NCBI RefSeq assembly: GCF_004209755.1
Contig: NZ_CP035913.1
Coordinates: 558,001-622,000 of the forward strand
DNA: 64,000 bases
Direction of reading: 5' to 3'
DNA from: Pseudoduganella lutea
GTDB taxonomy: Bacteria > Pseudomonadota > Gammaproteobacteria > Burkholderiales > Burkholderiaceae_D
Positions 16,797-24,956 of this stretch are shown here, piece after piece. The notes beneath the pieces were generated by a model, which saw nothing but the letters and a program-made list of their open reading frames with translations, was not told where the DNA came from and ran no database searches. Position 1 is the stretch's first letter, and every line of letters begins with the position of its first letter. The position numbers and the translations under genes were made by a program.

Positions 16797-18985
16797 CGGT
16801 CGAAGCGGTCCGGCGTGATCAGCTCGCCGAACTCCACGGTGCGCGTGGCGATGTCGTGGTAGGCACCGACAAGGCCCATCTCGCCCCGCGCGATGCAATC
16901 GCGCAGGTATTCGCTGCCATTGATGATTTCTGCGAGCGAATTCTCGACATTCTGCCGCGTGACCTGTTCGAGCAGCTCCTTGCCGGCCGGTGCCGGCGCC
17001 CCGTGCGATGCGCACTGGCACTGCCAGATCGACGTCTGGATCTTGCCGGTGATCGTGCCGATGCTGTGCGCATCCACGTTCTTCAGCGCCAGCCCGATCG
17101 CGCCGCAACTGGAGTGCCCTTTCACGACGATCAGCTTGGCACCCAGCTTGTGGGCGATTTCCAGGCTGCCGATGATCTCGTCGCTGATCACGTTGCCGGC
17201 GATGCGGATCGTCAGCAGGTCGCCCAGGCCGGCATCGAAGATGATCTCCGGCGAGGTGCGCGAGTCGATGCAATTGACCACCACGGCCATCGGGTGCTGC
17301 CCGCCGGCGGTGGCATCGACCTGGTGCAGGTAGTATTTCTTGATCCACCGGCCCGCCTGGAAGCGCTCGTTGCCATCCTTGAGCAGTTGCAGCACGTCCT
17401 CGGGCTGCAGCCTCGTCTGGGTTTCCTTGTCGAGCGCCGGCACGAACTGGATCGGGTCGGCCAGGCTGTACTCGTCGCGCAGGCCGATCACGTTCAGTTG
17501 CACGTCGCGTTCCGAAGCGGCCACGCGGTAGTCCTCGATCGTTTCCAGCACGTCGTTGTCGATGTAGTCGGCGTTGGTCGCGTCGATCAGCACTTTCGAG
17601 CCGGGCGGCACGTCCCACAGCGCCGTCTTGATCGTGGCCTTGTTCAGGAACGATACCTGGTTCGGCAACTCCATCTTGATCACTTCGCCGATATGCAGGC
17701 GGTATTGCTCGATCGCGAACGGGTTGCGGAAATTGCTGCGCAGCAGGTAGAACAGGCTGGCGGCCAGGCCGATCATCACACCCATCAGCAGGTCGGTCAG
17801 CACGATCGCCGCCACCGTGACCACGAACGGCACGAATTGCGACGCGCCCTTCGTGTACATGTCGCGGAACAGCGAAACCTTGGCCAGCTTGTAGCCGGTC
17901 ATGATGAGGATCGCGGCCAGCGCGGCCAGCGGAATCTGGTTCAGCACGGGGCTCAGCACCAGCACGGCGGCGAGCAGCAGCAGGCCATGGAACACGGCAG
18001 ATGCCTTGGTAGCGTTACCCGTCTGGATATTGACAGAGCTGCGCACGATCACGGACGTGACGGGCAGGCCGCCCAGCAGGCCTGCGCAGATATTGCCCAC
18101 GCCCTGCGCGACCAGCTCGCGGTTCGGCGGTGTTTCACGCTTGTGGGGGTCGACCTTGTCCACCGCTTCCACGTTCAGCAGCGTTTCCAGCGACGCCACG
18201 ATGGCGATCGTGGCGCCCACGAACCACACGTCCGGGTTGGCGAAATGGCGCAGTTCCGGGAAGTTCAGGTAGGCACCGAGATTGCCGACGTCGACCGGCG
18301 GGATCTCCACGAGGTGCGACTGTTCCAGGCTCAGGCCCGGCGTGAAGCGGCTGAACAGCAGGTGCAGCGCGACGCCGAGCACGACGACGAACAGCGGCGC
18401 AGGCAGCAGCTTGACGTTCTTGAGCGGCGTGCGGTCCCAGTACAGCAGCACCAGCATCGACAGCGCGGCGATAATGACGGCGCCCGGCGTGATGCTGCCC
18501 AGGGCGCTGCCGAGCGCCGAGAATGTGGTTTCGCCGTTGGCCTGGAAGAACGAATACTCGTCGGCGTTGTTGGCGTCGTAGCCGAGGGCGTGCGGGATCT
18601 GCTTGAGGATCAGCAGCACACCGATGGCCGCCAGCAAGCCCTTGATGACGTTGGACGGCACGTAGTTGGCGATGAAACCGGCGCGGGCAATGCCGAGGGC
18701 CAGTTGCAGGAAGCCGGCGATCACGATGGACGCCAGCAGGATCTCAAATGCGCCGAGTTTCGTGATGGACGCCAGTACCACGGCGGCGAGGCCCGCGGCG
18801 GGACCGCTGACGCTGGTATGCGAGCCGCTGAGAAGCCCGACGACAATGCCTCCGATGATGCCCGAGATAATCCCGGAAAACAGGGGCGCACCGGAGGCCA
18901 GGGCAATGCCGAGGCATAAAGGCAGGGCAACGAGGAAAACCACAATCCCTGCCGGGATATCTTGCTTGAGGTGATGGATATTCAT
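16763..18985 (-). CDS. SulP-family anion transporter fused to beta-carbonic anhydrase
   Basis: The 740-residue inner-membrane protein starts at ATG 18985 (MNIHHLKQDIPAG). Residues about 1-400 are a SulP transporter (GALFSGIISGIIGGI-like repeats, SGPAAGLAAVVLA, VNIQTGNATKASAVFHG). A STAS domain (about 430-510, VLIDATNADYIDND) and a beta-carbonic anhydrase domain (about 530-735) follow, with CIDSRTSPE and GHSSCGAIG supplying the zinc Cys, Asp, His, Cys. The fusion suggests bicarbonate uptake coupled to CO2 hydration. The 3' end overlaps the DUF72 gene. Confidence 0.92.
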   Translation of the reverse strand: MNIHHLKQDIPAGIVVFLVALPLCLGIALASGAPLFSGIISGIIGGIVVGLLSGSHTSVSGPAAGLAAVVLASITKLGAFEILLASIVIAGFLQLALGIARAGFIANYVPSNVIKGLLAAIGVLLILKQIPHALGYDANNADEYSFFQANGETTFSALGSALGSITPGAVIIAALSMLVLLYWDRTPLKNVKLLPAPLFVVVLGVALHLLFSRFTPGLSLEQSHLVEIPPVDVGNLGAYLNFPELRHFANPDVWFVGATIAIVASLETLLNVEAVDKVDPHKRETPPNRELVAQGVGNICAGLLGGLPVTSVIVRSSVNIQTGNATKASAVFHGLLLLAAVLVLSPVLNQIPLAALAAILIMTGYKLAKVSLFRDMYTKGASQFVPFVVTVAAIVLTDLLMGVMIGLAASLFYLLRSNFRNPFAIEQYRLHIGEVIKMELPNQVSFLNKATIKTALWDVPPGSKVLIDATNADYIDNDVLETIEDYRVAASERDVQLNVIGLRDEYSLADPIQFVPALDKETQTRLQPEDVLQLLKDGNERFQAGRWIKKYYLHQVDATAGGQHPMAVVVNCIDSRTSPEIIFDAGLGDLLTIRIAGNVISDEIIGSLEIAHKLGAKLIVVKGHSSCGAIGLALKNVDAHSIGTITGKIQTSIWQCQCASHGAPAPAGKELLEQVTRQNVENSLAEIINGSEYLRDCIARGEMGLVGAYHDIATRTVEFGELITPDRFDRYRSDRAGLAA

Positions 18986-19513
18986 GGCACACGCGTTCGA
19001 ATCGATTATCAGTCGTACGCGCCAGCCCCTCATCCCACGAATCTGTAATAAGAAACGCTGATTATCGAATAATAATCGTGGGCGGCAGTGCTCCCGACTG
19101 AGAGAGGCACCGCACTGGCAATGAATGGCGAAGCCGCGGCATCTCCTCGTAATTGCCCGGGAAATGTCAACGAAGCTCCATCTGTCGAAACAATATAGCA
19201 CGCGTTTTTTGCGGTGCGCAATTACGATTTTCCCGATCCGTATTACTACGTATTTCCGGAAAGTTATATTTTTTTGTCAGGATATTTTTATTGTAATCGT
19301 TGAAATACGCATGCCAGTAAATATGCGGCTTTGCGCCGATAATCACGGAGATAAATGACGGATATATTCGATGACAATATCTCGATATTGACCAAATAAA
19401 GATGTTTCGGCGGGCGCCGGGCATCCTTCATGGACCATTGGTGGCCACACGCAAGCCGTTTTTCGTCGCTCAATCCCATGATTTTTTCACCGTCGCTTGC
19501 GCTCCGCCGTTTT
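18986..19513. other. Intergenic region, unusually AT-rich in the middle
   Basis: There is no gene between the divergent SulP and GntR genes. From about 19190 to 19400 the DNA is clearly AT-richer than the rest of the window, with several A/T runs. The region must hold the SulP promoter, but I could not single out one. Confidence 0.5.
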
Positions 19514-19524
19514 GGTGTTATAGT
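19497..19524 (+). promoter_or_regulatory. Promoter of the GntR-ABC operon
   Basis: TTGCGC (19497-19502) and TATAGT (19519-19524) are spaced by 16 bases, about 50 bases before the GntR start. The -10 lies inside the dyad operator. Confidence 0.55.
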
Positions 19525-19537
19525 TCACTACATCACC
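19514..19537. promoter_or_regulatory. Dyad operator overlapping the -10, probable GntR (YtrA-type) site
   Basis: Half-sites GGTGTTATAGT and ACTACATCACC are inverted around TC and match at 9 of 11 positions. The dyad covers the -10 of the operon promoter, as expected for autorepression by the YtrA-subfamily regulator encoded just downstream. Confidence 0.65.
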
Positions 19538-19572
19538 ACCTCAATAACGCACCGACACGGGAGGACCCATGT

Positions 19573-19932
19573 ATGTGGAATGACAATGCGCCGATCTACC
19601 GCCAGCTGAAGGAGCGGATGATCGGCATGATGCTCGATGGCTTGCTCAAGCCCGGCGACGCCCTGCCCTCGGTACGGCAGGTGGCGGCCGACTACCAGTT
19701 GAACCCGATCACCGTGTCGCGGGCCTATCAGGAGCTGGTCGATGAAACCTTGGTGGAAAAACGAAGGGGGGTGGGTATGTACGTGACTGAAGGCGCAGTG
19801 GAAAAACTGCTGGCATCCGAACGGGAGCGCTTCCTGCGCGAGGAATGGCCGGCGATGGTCGAACGCATCCGCCGGCTCGGGCTGGACCTGGAGCAGCTGT
19901 TGCGCGGCGCGCAGCCGGGGAGCGCACCATGA
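19573..19932 (+). CDS. GntR-family regulator, YtrA subfamily
   Basis: The 119 residues are a winged helix (PIYRQLKERMIGMMLDG, LKPGDALPSVRQVAADYQLNPITVSRAYQELVDE, KRRGVGMYV) with a short helical tail instead of a ligand domain, which defines the YtrA subfamily. The ATG at 19573 follows GGGAGGA. Such regulators control the ABC transporter encoded next to them. The stop overlaps the ATPase start by 4 bases (ATGA). Confidence 0.9.
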   Translation: MWNDNAPIYRQLKERMIGMMLDGLLKPGDALPSVRQVAADYQLNPITVSRAYQELVDETLVEKRRGVGMYVTEGAVEKLLASERERFLREEWPAMVERIRRLGLDLEQLLRGAQPGSAP

Positions 19933-20786
19933 GCGCCGTCATCACCGCCCGCAATCTCGTCAAGCGCTATGGCAAGAGCACCGCGCTCGACGGCCTGACC
20001 TTCGACGTGCAGCCGGGCCGTATCGTCGGCCTGATCGGGCCGAACGGTTCCGGCAAGACCACCACGCTGAAGGCGGCCCTGGGCCTGTGCCAGTTCGACG
20101 GCGAATTGTCGGTGCTGGGCCTCGATCCGCGCACGCAGCGCGACGAACTGATGAAGGACGTGTGCTTCATCGCCGACGTGGCCATCCTGCCCCGCTGGCT
20201 GAAGGTGAAGGACGCGATCGATTTCGTGGCCGGCATCCACCCGCGCTTCGATCGCGCGAAGGCCGAACGCTATATCGCCGGCACGAAGCTGACACCGGGC
20301 ATGCGCGTGAATGCCATGTCGAAGGGCATGATCGTGCAACTCCACCTGGCGCTCGTGATGGCGATCGACGCACGGCTTCTCGTGCTGGACGAACCGACGC
20401 TGGGGCTGGACATCCTGTACCGCAAGGGCTTCTACCAGAACCTGCTGGAAGACTACTTCGACGAGCACAAGACGATCGTCATTACCACCCACCAGATCGA
20501 AGAAGTGGAACACATCCTCACGGACGTGCTGTTCATCCGCGAAGGCCGCATCGCACTGGCCGCCTCGATGGAAGAGATCGGCGAGCGCTATACCGAAGTG
20601 ATGGTGCACCCGCAGCATGCCGCGGCGGCTGCCGCGCTGCAGCCGCTGACGCAGCGCACCGTGTTCGGCAAGAGCGTGATGCTGTTCGACGGCGTGCCCA
20701 GGCAGCAGCTTGAAAACCTTGGCGAAATGCGCACGCCCAGCGTGGCGGACCTGTTCGTCGCCAGCATGAAAGGGAGCTACGAATGA
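19929..20786 (+). CDS. ABC transporter ATP-binding protein (YtrB-like)
   Basis: The 285 residues have Walker A GPNGSGKTT, Walker B LLVLDEPTLGLD and the switch HQIEEVEHIL. The signature is degenerate: MSKGM replaces LSGGQ, as in many YtrB-type exporters controlled by short GntR proteins. It starts within the GntR stop (ATGA) and ends within the permease start (ATGA), so all three genes are coupled. The substrate is unknown; relatives respond to cell-envelope stress or antibiotics. Confidence 0.92.
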   Translation: MSAVITARNLVKRYGKSTALDGLTFDVQPGRIVGLIGPNGSGKTTTLKAALGLCQFDGELSVLGLDPRTQRDELMKDVCFIADVAILPRWLKVKDAIDFVAGIHPRFDRAKAERYIAGTKLTPGMRVNAMSKGMIVQLHLALVMAIDARLLVLDEPTLGLDILYRKGFYQNLLEDYFDEHKTIVITTHQIEEVEHILTDVLFIREGRIALAASMEEIGERYTEVMVHPQHAAAAAALQPLTQRTVFGKSVMLFDGVPRQQLENLGEMRTPSVADLFVASMKGSYE

Positions 20787-21766
20787 ACGCGAAAACGATG
20801 CAATGGCTGCTGCGCCGCGAGATGTGGGAGCACAAGGGCATGCTTGCCTGGGTGCCGCTGGCCCTGGCCGCCCTGATGATCGTGATCGTGACGGGGGTGG
20901 CCATCACCGGCCACAACGCCACGATCCAGGTCGATGGCGTGACGACGTCCGTCGCGGGAACGACCATCGAGCTGGGCGAACGACAGCAACAGCGCCTTGC
21001 CGAGGGCATTGTCGCCGTCTCGCCCGTGGGCGCGGCACCGATCTACCTGGCGCTCGCCTTCATGGTGTTCTTCTACAGCCTCGGCGCCTTGTACGACGAA
21101 CGGCGCGACCGCAGCATCCTGTTCTGGAAATCGCTGCCGGTATCGGACGCGGCCACCGTGCTGTCGAAGGCGGCGCTGGCGCTGATCGGCATTCCGCTCC
21201 TGATGATCGTGGTGGAACTGGCCACGTCGCTGATCCTCGTCGCCATCGGCCTGACCGCCCTCGCCATCAAGGGCGTGAATGTGTTCCCGCAGGTGCTGTC
21301 GCACCCGCAATTCTGGCTCGGTCCATTGAAGATGCTGTCGCTGTTGCCCGTGTATGCGCTGTGGGCGCTGCCAACGGTGGGCTGGCTGCTGCTGGTTTCC
21401 GCCTGGGCCCGCGCCAAGGTCTTCCTGTGGGCCGTGGGCGTGCCACTGGCAACGATGATCTTTGTCGTGTGGATGCAGAAGGGCCTGCAGGTCGCGGTCA
21501 ACACGCAGTGGCTGATCGAAAAGCTCATCTCCCGGCTGCTGATCGGCGTGGTACCCGGCACCTGGCTGATGGCCAGCGACGTGGCCCACCGGGCGCGCGA
21601 CATGGACATCACGGCCAACACGCGGGGCCCGGTGGCGGCGTTCGACATGATCTACCAGTCGTCGTGGGCCGCCGTGGCAACGCCGGAAATGATCGGCGGC
21701 GCGCTGGCCGGCGGCGCCATGATCGCGGGCGCGATCTGGCTGCGCCGCCGCCGCGAGGAAGGTTGA
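20783..21766 (+). CDS. ABC transporter permease of the GntR operon
   Basis: The 327-residue inner-membrane protein has about six membrane helices (for example LAWVPLALAALMIVIVTGVAI, IYLALAFMVFFYSLGALY, LMIVVELATSLILVAI, WLLLVSAWARAKVFLW) and a large exported loop after helix 1 (residues about 45-85). The YDERRDRSILFWKSLPVSD motif is typical of ABC-2-type permeases. It forms the exporter with the preceding ATPase. A hairpin without T-run follows at 21792-21813. Confidence 0.88.
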   Translation: MNAKTMQWLLRREMWEHKGMLAWVPLALAALMIVIVTGVAITGHNATIQVDGVTTSVAGTTIELGERQQQRLAEGIVAVSPVGAAPIYLALAFMVFFYSLGALYDERRDRSILFWKSLPVSDAATVLSKAALALIGIPLLMIVVELATSLILVAIGLTALAIKGVNVFPQVLSHPQFWLGPLKMLSLLPVYALWALPTVGWLLLVSAWARAKVFLWAVGVPLATMIFVVWMQKGLQVAVNTQWLIEKLISRLLIGVVPGTWLMASDVAHRARDMDITANTRGPVAAFDMIYQSSWAAVATPEMIGGALAGGAMIAGAIWLRRRREEG

Positions 21767-21930
21767 CCGCCGCGCAGTGGTCGATAGCTCAGCTGTAAGC
21801 GTCGTCTTACAGCGCTACCAGAAAGGCACCGATGCCGCCCGGCGGCTTTCGTTGAGATAATGCCAACCATTCCGCCAGCGCCAGACCTCCCGGTCTCGCG
21901 TTGGCTGTTGTTTTGAAGGATGGTTACAAC

Positions 21931-22437
21931 ATGAACATAATCGACCAGCGTTACCTCGACGGTGCCAACCGTTACTGCACCGAGCCCTGCCTGCTGAGCA
22001 TTCTCGACCTCGGCCACCCTGCTCCTTATTCCGCCAGCGACATGCAGCGCCTGCGAACGAGCCTGAAGACGGCGCTGCCCGGCCTGCGCCAGGGCCGCAG
22101 CCTCATCGGCGTGGTGGGTGACGACGTGGATGCGCCGGGCCGCGGCCTGCAACTGGCGCGCCTGATCCAGAGCGTGGCGATCGAACTGCACCGCCTGACC
22201 GGCGACGAAGTGATGATGGGGTTTGTCGGCGGCGTGCCGAAGATGCCGGGCCGCTACCGGCTGATCCTGCCGTTCCGCTGCGGCACCGTGGCCAATGCGG
22301 CGCTGAACCTGGCCATCGGCCTTGTCGGCGCTTTGCTGGATGGCAAGGAGATCCCGCTGGCCGCTGGCCTGGCCGAACTGCGCGGCATCGCCGCGGCCGG
22401 CATGCCGTCGCAGCAGTCTGTCCTGATTGCTGCCTGA
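21931..22437 (+). CDS. Orphan domain resembling the N-terminus of cyanophycin synthetase
   Basis: The 168 residues start at ATG 21931, with AAGGA 10 bases upstream; a TTG at 21901 would add ten residues. The opening MNIIDQRYLDGANRY and the middle GRGLQLARLIQSVAIELHRLTG resemble the N-terminal domain of CphA (RxLRGPN and HLxEHVALELQ patterns), followed by GRYRLILPFRCGTVANAALN. The ATP-grasp and Mur-ligase domains of CphA are absent and no cph gene is near. The match is from memory of the family, not a search. The role may be that of an accessory or vestigial domain. Confidence 0.6.
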   Translation: MNIIDQRYLDGANRYCTEPCLLSILDLGHPAPYSASDMQRLRTSLKTALPGLRQGRSLIGVVGDDVDAPGRGLQLARLIQSVAIELHRLTGDEVMMGFVGGVPKMPGRYRLILPFRCGTVANAALNLAIGLVGALLDGKEIPLAAGLAELRGIAAAGMPSQQSVLIAA

Positions 22438-22540
22438 ACCGCAGCGTCAGGCAGCCGTACATTCACATTGCCGCCTGCACCCCCGGTGTCAGGCGGCCGT
22501 TCACTCATCATGTCGCTTGCACAGCGTCGGCGGCAGCCGC

Positions 22541-23251
22541 TTACTCGAACTGCCGCTTGAACTGTTCGAACTGCTCCGCCAGCGCCGCATAGTCGGCGCG
22601 CAACTGCTGCACTTCCAGCTCCAGCTGCGCCACGCGGTCGCCGCGCGATGCGCCACCGGGCGCCACCGACGCCGTGCCGTATCCGGCCTCTTCCCGCGCC
22701 AGCTGGATTTCGCCACCCAGCAACTGGCCATAGCGCGGCTCCTTCGTGCCCGGCGCCAGCGCCAGCTTCGCCACGACCGGCGGGTACTTGTCGATCAAGA
22801 ATTGCAGCGCCTGCTCGACGTCCGCCACCGATTTGAACTCGTGCAGGCGGCCCGTGCGCGTGCGGATCTCGCCCGCCGTCTGGTGGCCGCGCAGCATCAG
22901 GATCGTGAGCACGGCCAGCTTGTCCTGCTCAAGCGACCACTTGATGCGCATGCGATGCTCGTACTTCGTGACGCGGGCGCCGGCCGCCGCCACGGCATTG
23001 ACGAGGCGGCGCTCGGTCAGCCGGGCCAGCACGTCGGCCACCGTTTCTTCCGAGATCTGCATCACGGGGTCGCGGCTGGACAGCTGGTTGCAGCCATTGG
23101 TCAGCGCATTGAGCGACATCGGATAGTTATCGGGCGTCAGCGCTTCCTTTTCGGCCAGCACGGCCAGCACGCGGATCTCGAACGGGTCCAGCGTATCGGA
23201 CGGCACATCCGCCGGCGCCGCTGTCACGCCACTGTTCACTGCATCGGTCAT
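22541..23251 (-). CDS. YceH family protein (DUF480)
   Basis: The 236 residues start at ATG 23251 after AAGGAGATGC. The family pattern is clear: DPFEIRVLAVLAEKEALTPDNYPMSLNALTNGCNQLSSRDPVM and LRGHQTAGEIRTRTGRLHEF, two winged helices, with a C-terminal coiled coil (LELEVQQLRADYAALAEQFEQF). The cellular role of YceH is unknown. cysE lies 23 bp upstream on the same strand, so the two may be co-transcribed. Confidence 0.9.
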   Translation of the reverse strand: MTDAVNSGVTAAPADVPSDTLDPFEIRVLAVLAEKEALTPDNYPMSLNALTNGCNQLSSRDPVMQISEETVADVLARLTERRLVNAVAAAGARVTKYEHRMRIKWSLEQDKLAVLTILMLRGHQTAGEIRTRTGRLHEFKSVADVEQALQFLIDKYPPVVAKLALAPGTKEPRYGQLLGGEIQLAREEAGYGTASVAPGGASRGDRVAQLELEVQQLRADYAALAEQFEQFKRQFE

Positions 23252-23274
23252 CGCATCTCCTTGCTCATCATTCT

Positions 23275-24009
23275 TCAGTCGACCAACTTGTTCAGCTGGG
23301 CGGGGTCGGACTTGCCGACGGATTCGATGTCCCCGCATGGCAAGCCGTTTTCCTTCAGCAGCGCGACGATGCGCTCGATCTGCCGCTCCTGCGCCGCCGC
23401 ATGGTTGATCAGCCCGTGCAGCGCCTTCGACAGGGGATCGTCGCCGTTCGGCGTGACGCCGTAGGCCGCGAACGGGCGCTGCGCGTTGGTGTCATGCTTC
23501 TGCACGACATGGGCAGGATTGCCGACGGCCGTAGCGCCGGGCGGCACGGGTTTCAGCAGCACGGCGTTGGAACCCACCTTGGCATATTCGCCCACCGTGA
23601 AGCTGCCCAGCACCTGGGCGCCGGCACCGACGATGACGCCGCGCTCCAGCGTGGGATGGCGTTTCTTGCCCGGCGACAGCGACGTGCCGCCCAGCGTGAC
23701 ACCCTGGTAGATCGTGCAGTCGTCGCCGATCTCCGCCGTTTCGCCCACCACGACACCGAAACCGTGATCGATGAACACGCGCCGGCCGATCCTGGCGCCG
23801 GGGTGGATCTCGATGCCGGTGACGATGCGCGCGAGCGAGCTGATGAAGCGGCCCGGCCATTTCAGCCCGTGCGTCCAGCACCAGTGCGCCCAGCGGTGCG
23901 CGATGATTGCGTGCAGGCCGGGGTAACACGTCAGCACCTCCCAGGCGTTGCGGGCGGCGGGATCGCGTTCGATGATGCTGCGGATGTCTTGGCGCAGGTG
24001 GCGGAACAT
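23275..24009 (-). CDS. cysE: Serine O-acetyltransferase
   Basis: CysE transfers acetyl from acetyl-CoA to L-serine, the step before cysteine synthase. The 244 residues from ATG 24009 (a GTG at 24036 is also possible) show the N-terminal helices DIRSIIERDPAARNAWEVL, then left-handed beta-helix hexapeptides (GIEIHPGARIG, IDHGFGVVVGE, DDCTIYQGVTLGG). It has the short form usual in beta-proteobacteria and a basic C-terminal helix. It is followed closely by yceH. Confidence 0.92.
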   Translation of the reverse strand: MFRHLRQDIRSIIERDPAARNAWEVLTCYPGLHAIIAHRWAHWCWTHGLKWPGRFISSLARIVTGIEIHPGARIGRRVFIDHGFGVVVGETAEIGDDCTIYQGVTLGGTSLSPGKKRHPTLERGVIVGAGAQVLGSFTVGEYAKVGSNAVLLKPVPPGATAVGNPAHVVQKHDTNAQRPFAAYGVTPNGDDPLSKALHGLINHAAAQERQIERIVALLKENGLPCGDIESVGKSDPAQLNKLVD

Positions 24010-24127
24010 GGGTGGAAACAGTATCGGTCGGATCACGATGGTAGCGCATCGGCAAGCAACTTGCAGGATGCGCCCGCCATGGCGACCGGCACTGCGGCGC
24101 GGCCGTTCTCCGCCGGCCAGGCGCTTG

Positions 24128-24874
24128 TCAGCCCTCTTTTGCGATGCGCTGCCGGCGCGCTTCGTACAGGCACACGCCCGACGCCACCGACACGTTCAGG
24201 CTCTCGACGGAACCGAACATGGGAATGCTCACCAGCACGTCGCACGTTTCGCGCGTGAGGCGCCGCATGCCTTCGCCTTCGGAGCCCATCACCAGCGCCG
24301 TCGGGCCCGTGAAGTCGGCTTCGTACAGGCCTTTTTCGCCGTCGTCGGACGTGCCGATCAGCCAGATGTCGCGCTCCTTCAGCTCGCGCAGCGTGCGCGC
24401 CAGGTTCGTCACCGTGATGTAGGGCACGGTCTCGGCGGCGCCGCTGGCCACCTTGGCGGCCGTGGCGTTCAGGCCGACCGCGCGGTCTTTCGGCACGATC
24501 ACGGCATGCGCGCCGACACCGTCGGCCACGCGCAGGCAGGCGCCCAGGTTGTGCGGGTCGGTGATGCCGTCCAGTACCAGCAGCAGTGGCGGGCCTTCGA
24601 TCGCGTCGAGCAGCTCGTCGAGGTTGCGCGCCAGCGCCAGTTGCGATGCGAAGGCGATCACGCCCTGGTGGCGGCGCGTGCCGACGATCTTGTCGAGGCG
24701 GGCCGAGTCGACGGGCATCACGCGCACGCCGGCCGACTTGGCGTTGGCGATCAGGTCTTTCATGCGGCGGTCGTCGCGCGCGGCATCGACGAAGATCTCC
24801 TCGACCGACGAGGCTTCGTGGCGCAGGCGCGAGGTCACGGCATGGAAGCCGAAAATCATTTTGTTCTTGGACAT
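24128..24874 (-). CDS. rlmB: 23S rRNA (guanosine-2'-O)-methyltransferase
   Basis: RlmB methylates the ribose of G2251 in 23S rRNA. The 248 residues comprise the N-terminal RNA-binding part ([10 protein letters not shown]) and the SPOUT knot domain with [37 protein letters not shown] and [18 protein letters not shown], which form the SAM-binding knot. It sits 82 bp behind rnr, the arrangement seen in many proteobacteria. Confidence 0.95.
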   Translation of the reverse strand: MSKNKMIFGFHAVTSRLRHEASSVEEIFVDAARDDRRMKDLIANAKSAGVRVMPVDSARLDKIVGTRRHQGVIAFASQLALARNLDELLDAIEGPPLLLVLDGITDPHNLGACLRVADGVGAHAVIVPKDRAVGLNATAAKVASGAAETVPYITVTNLARTLRELKERDIWLIGTSDDGEKGLYEADFTGPTALVMGSEGEGMRRLTRETCDVLVSIPMFGSVESLNVSVASGVCLYEARRQRIAKEG

Positions 24875-24956
24875 GGTACGGGGTTCTTATATGGCAAACG
24901 GCGTCGCCGGGGTAGTGCTGGGGGAAAAGCGCCGCGGCAGGCGCCGCGGCGTGGGA

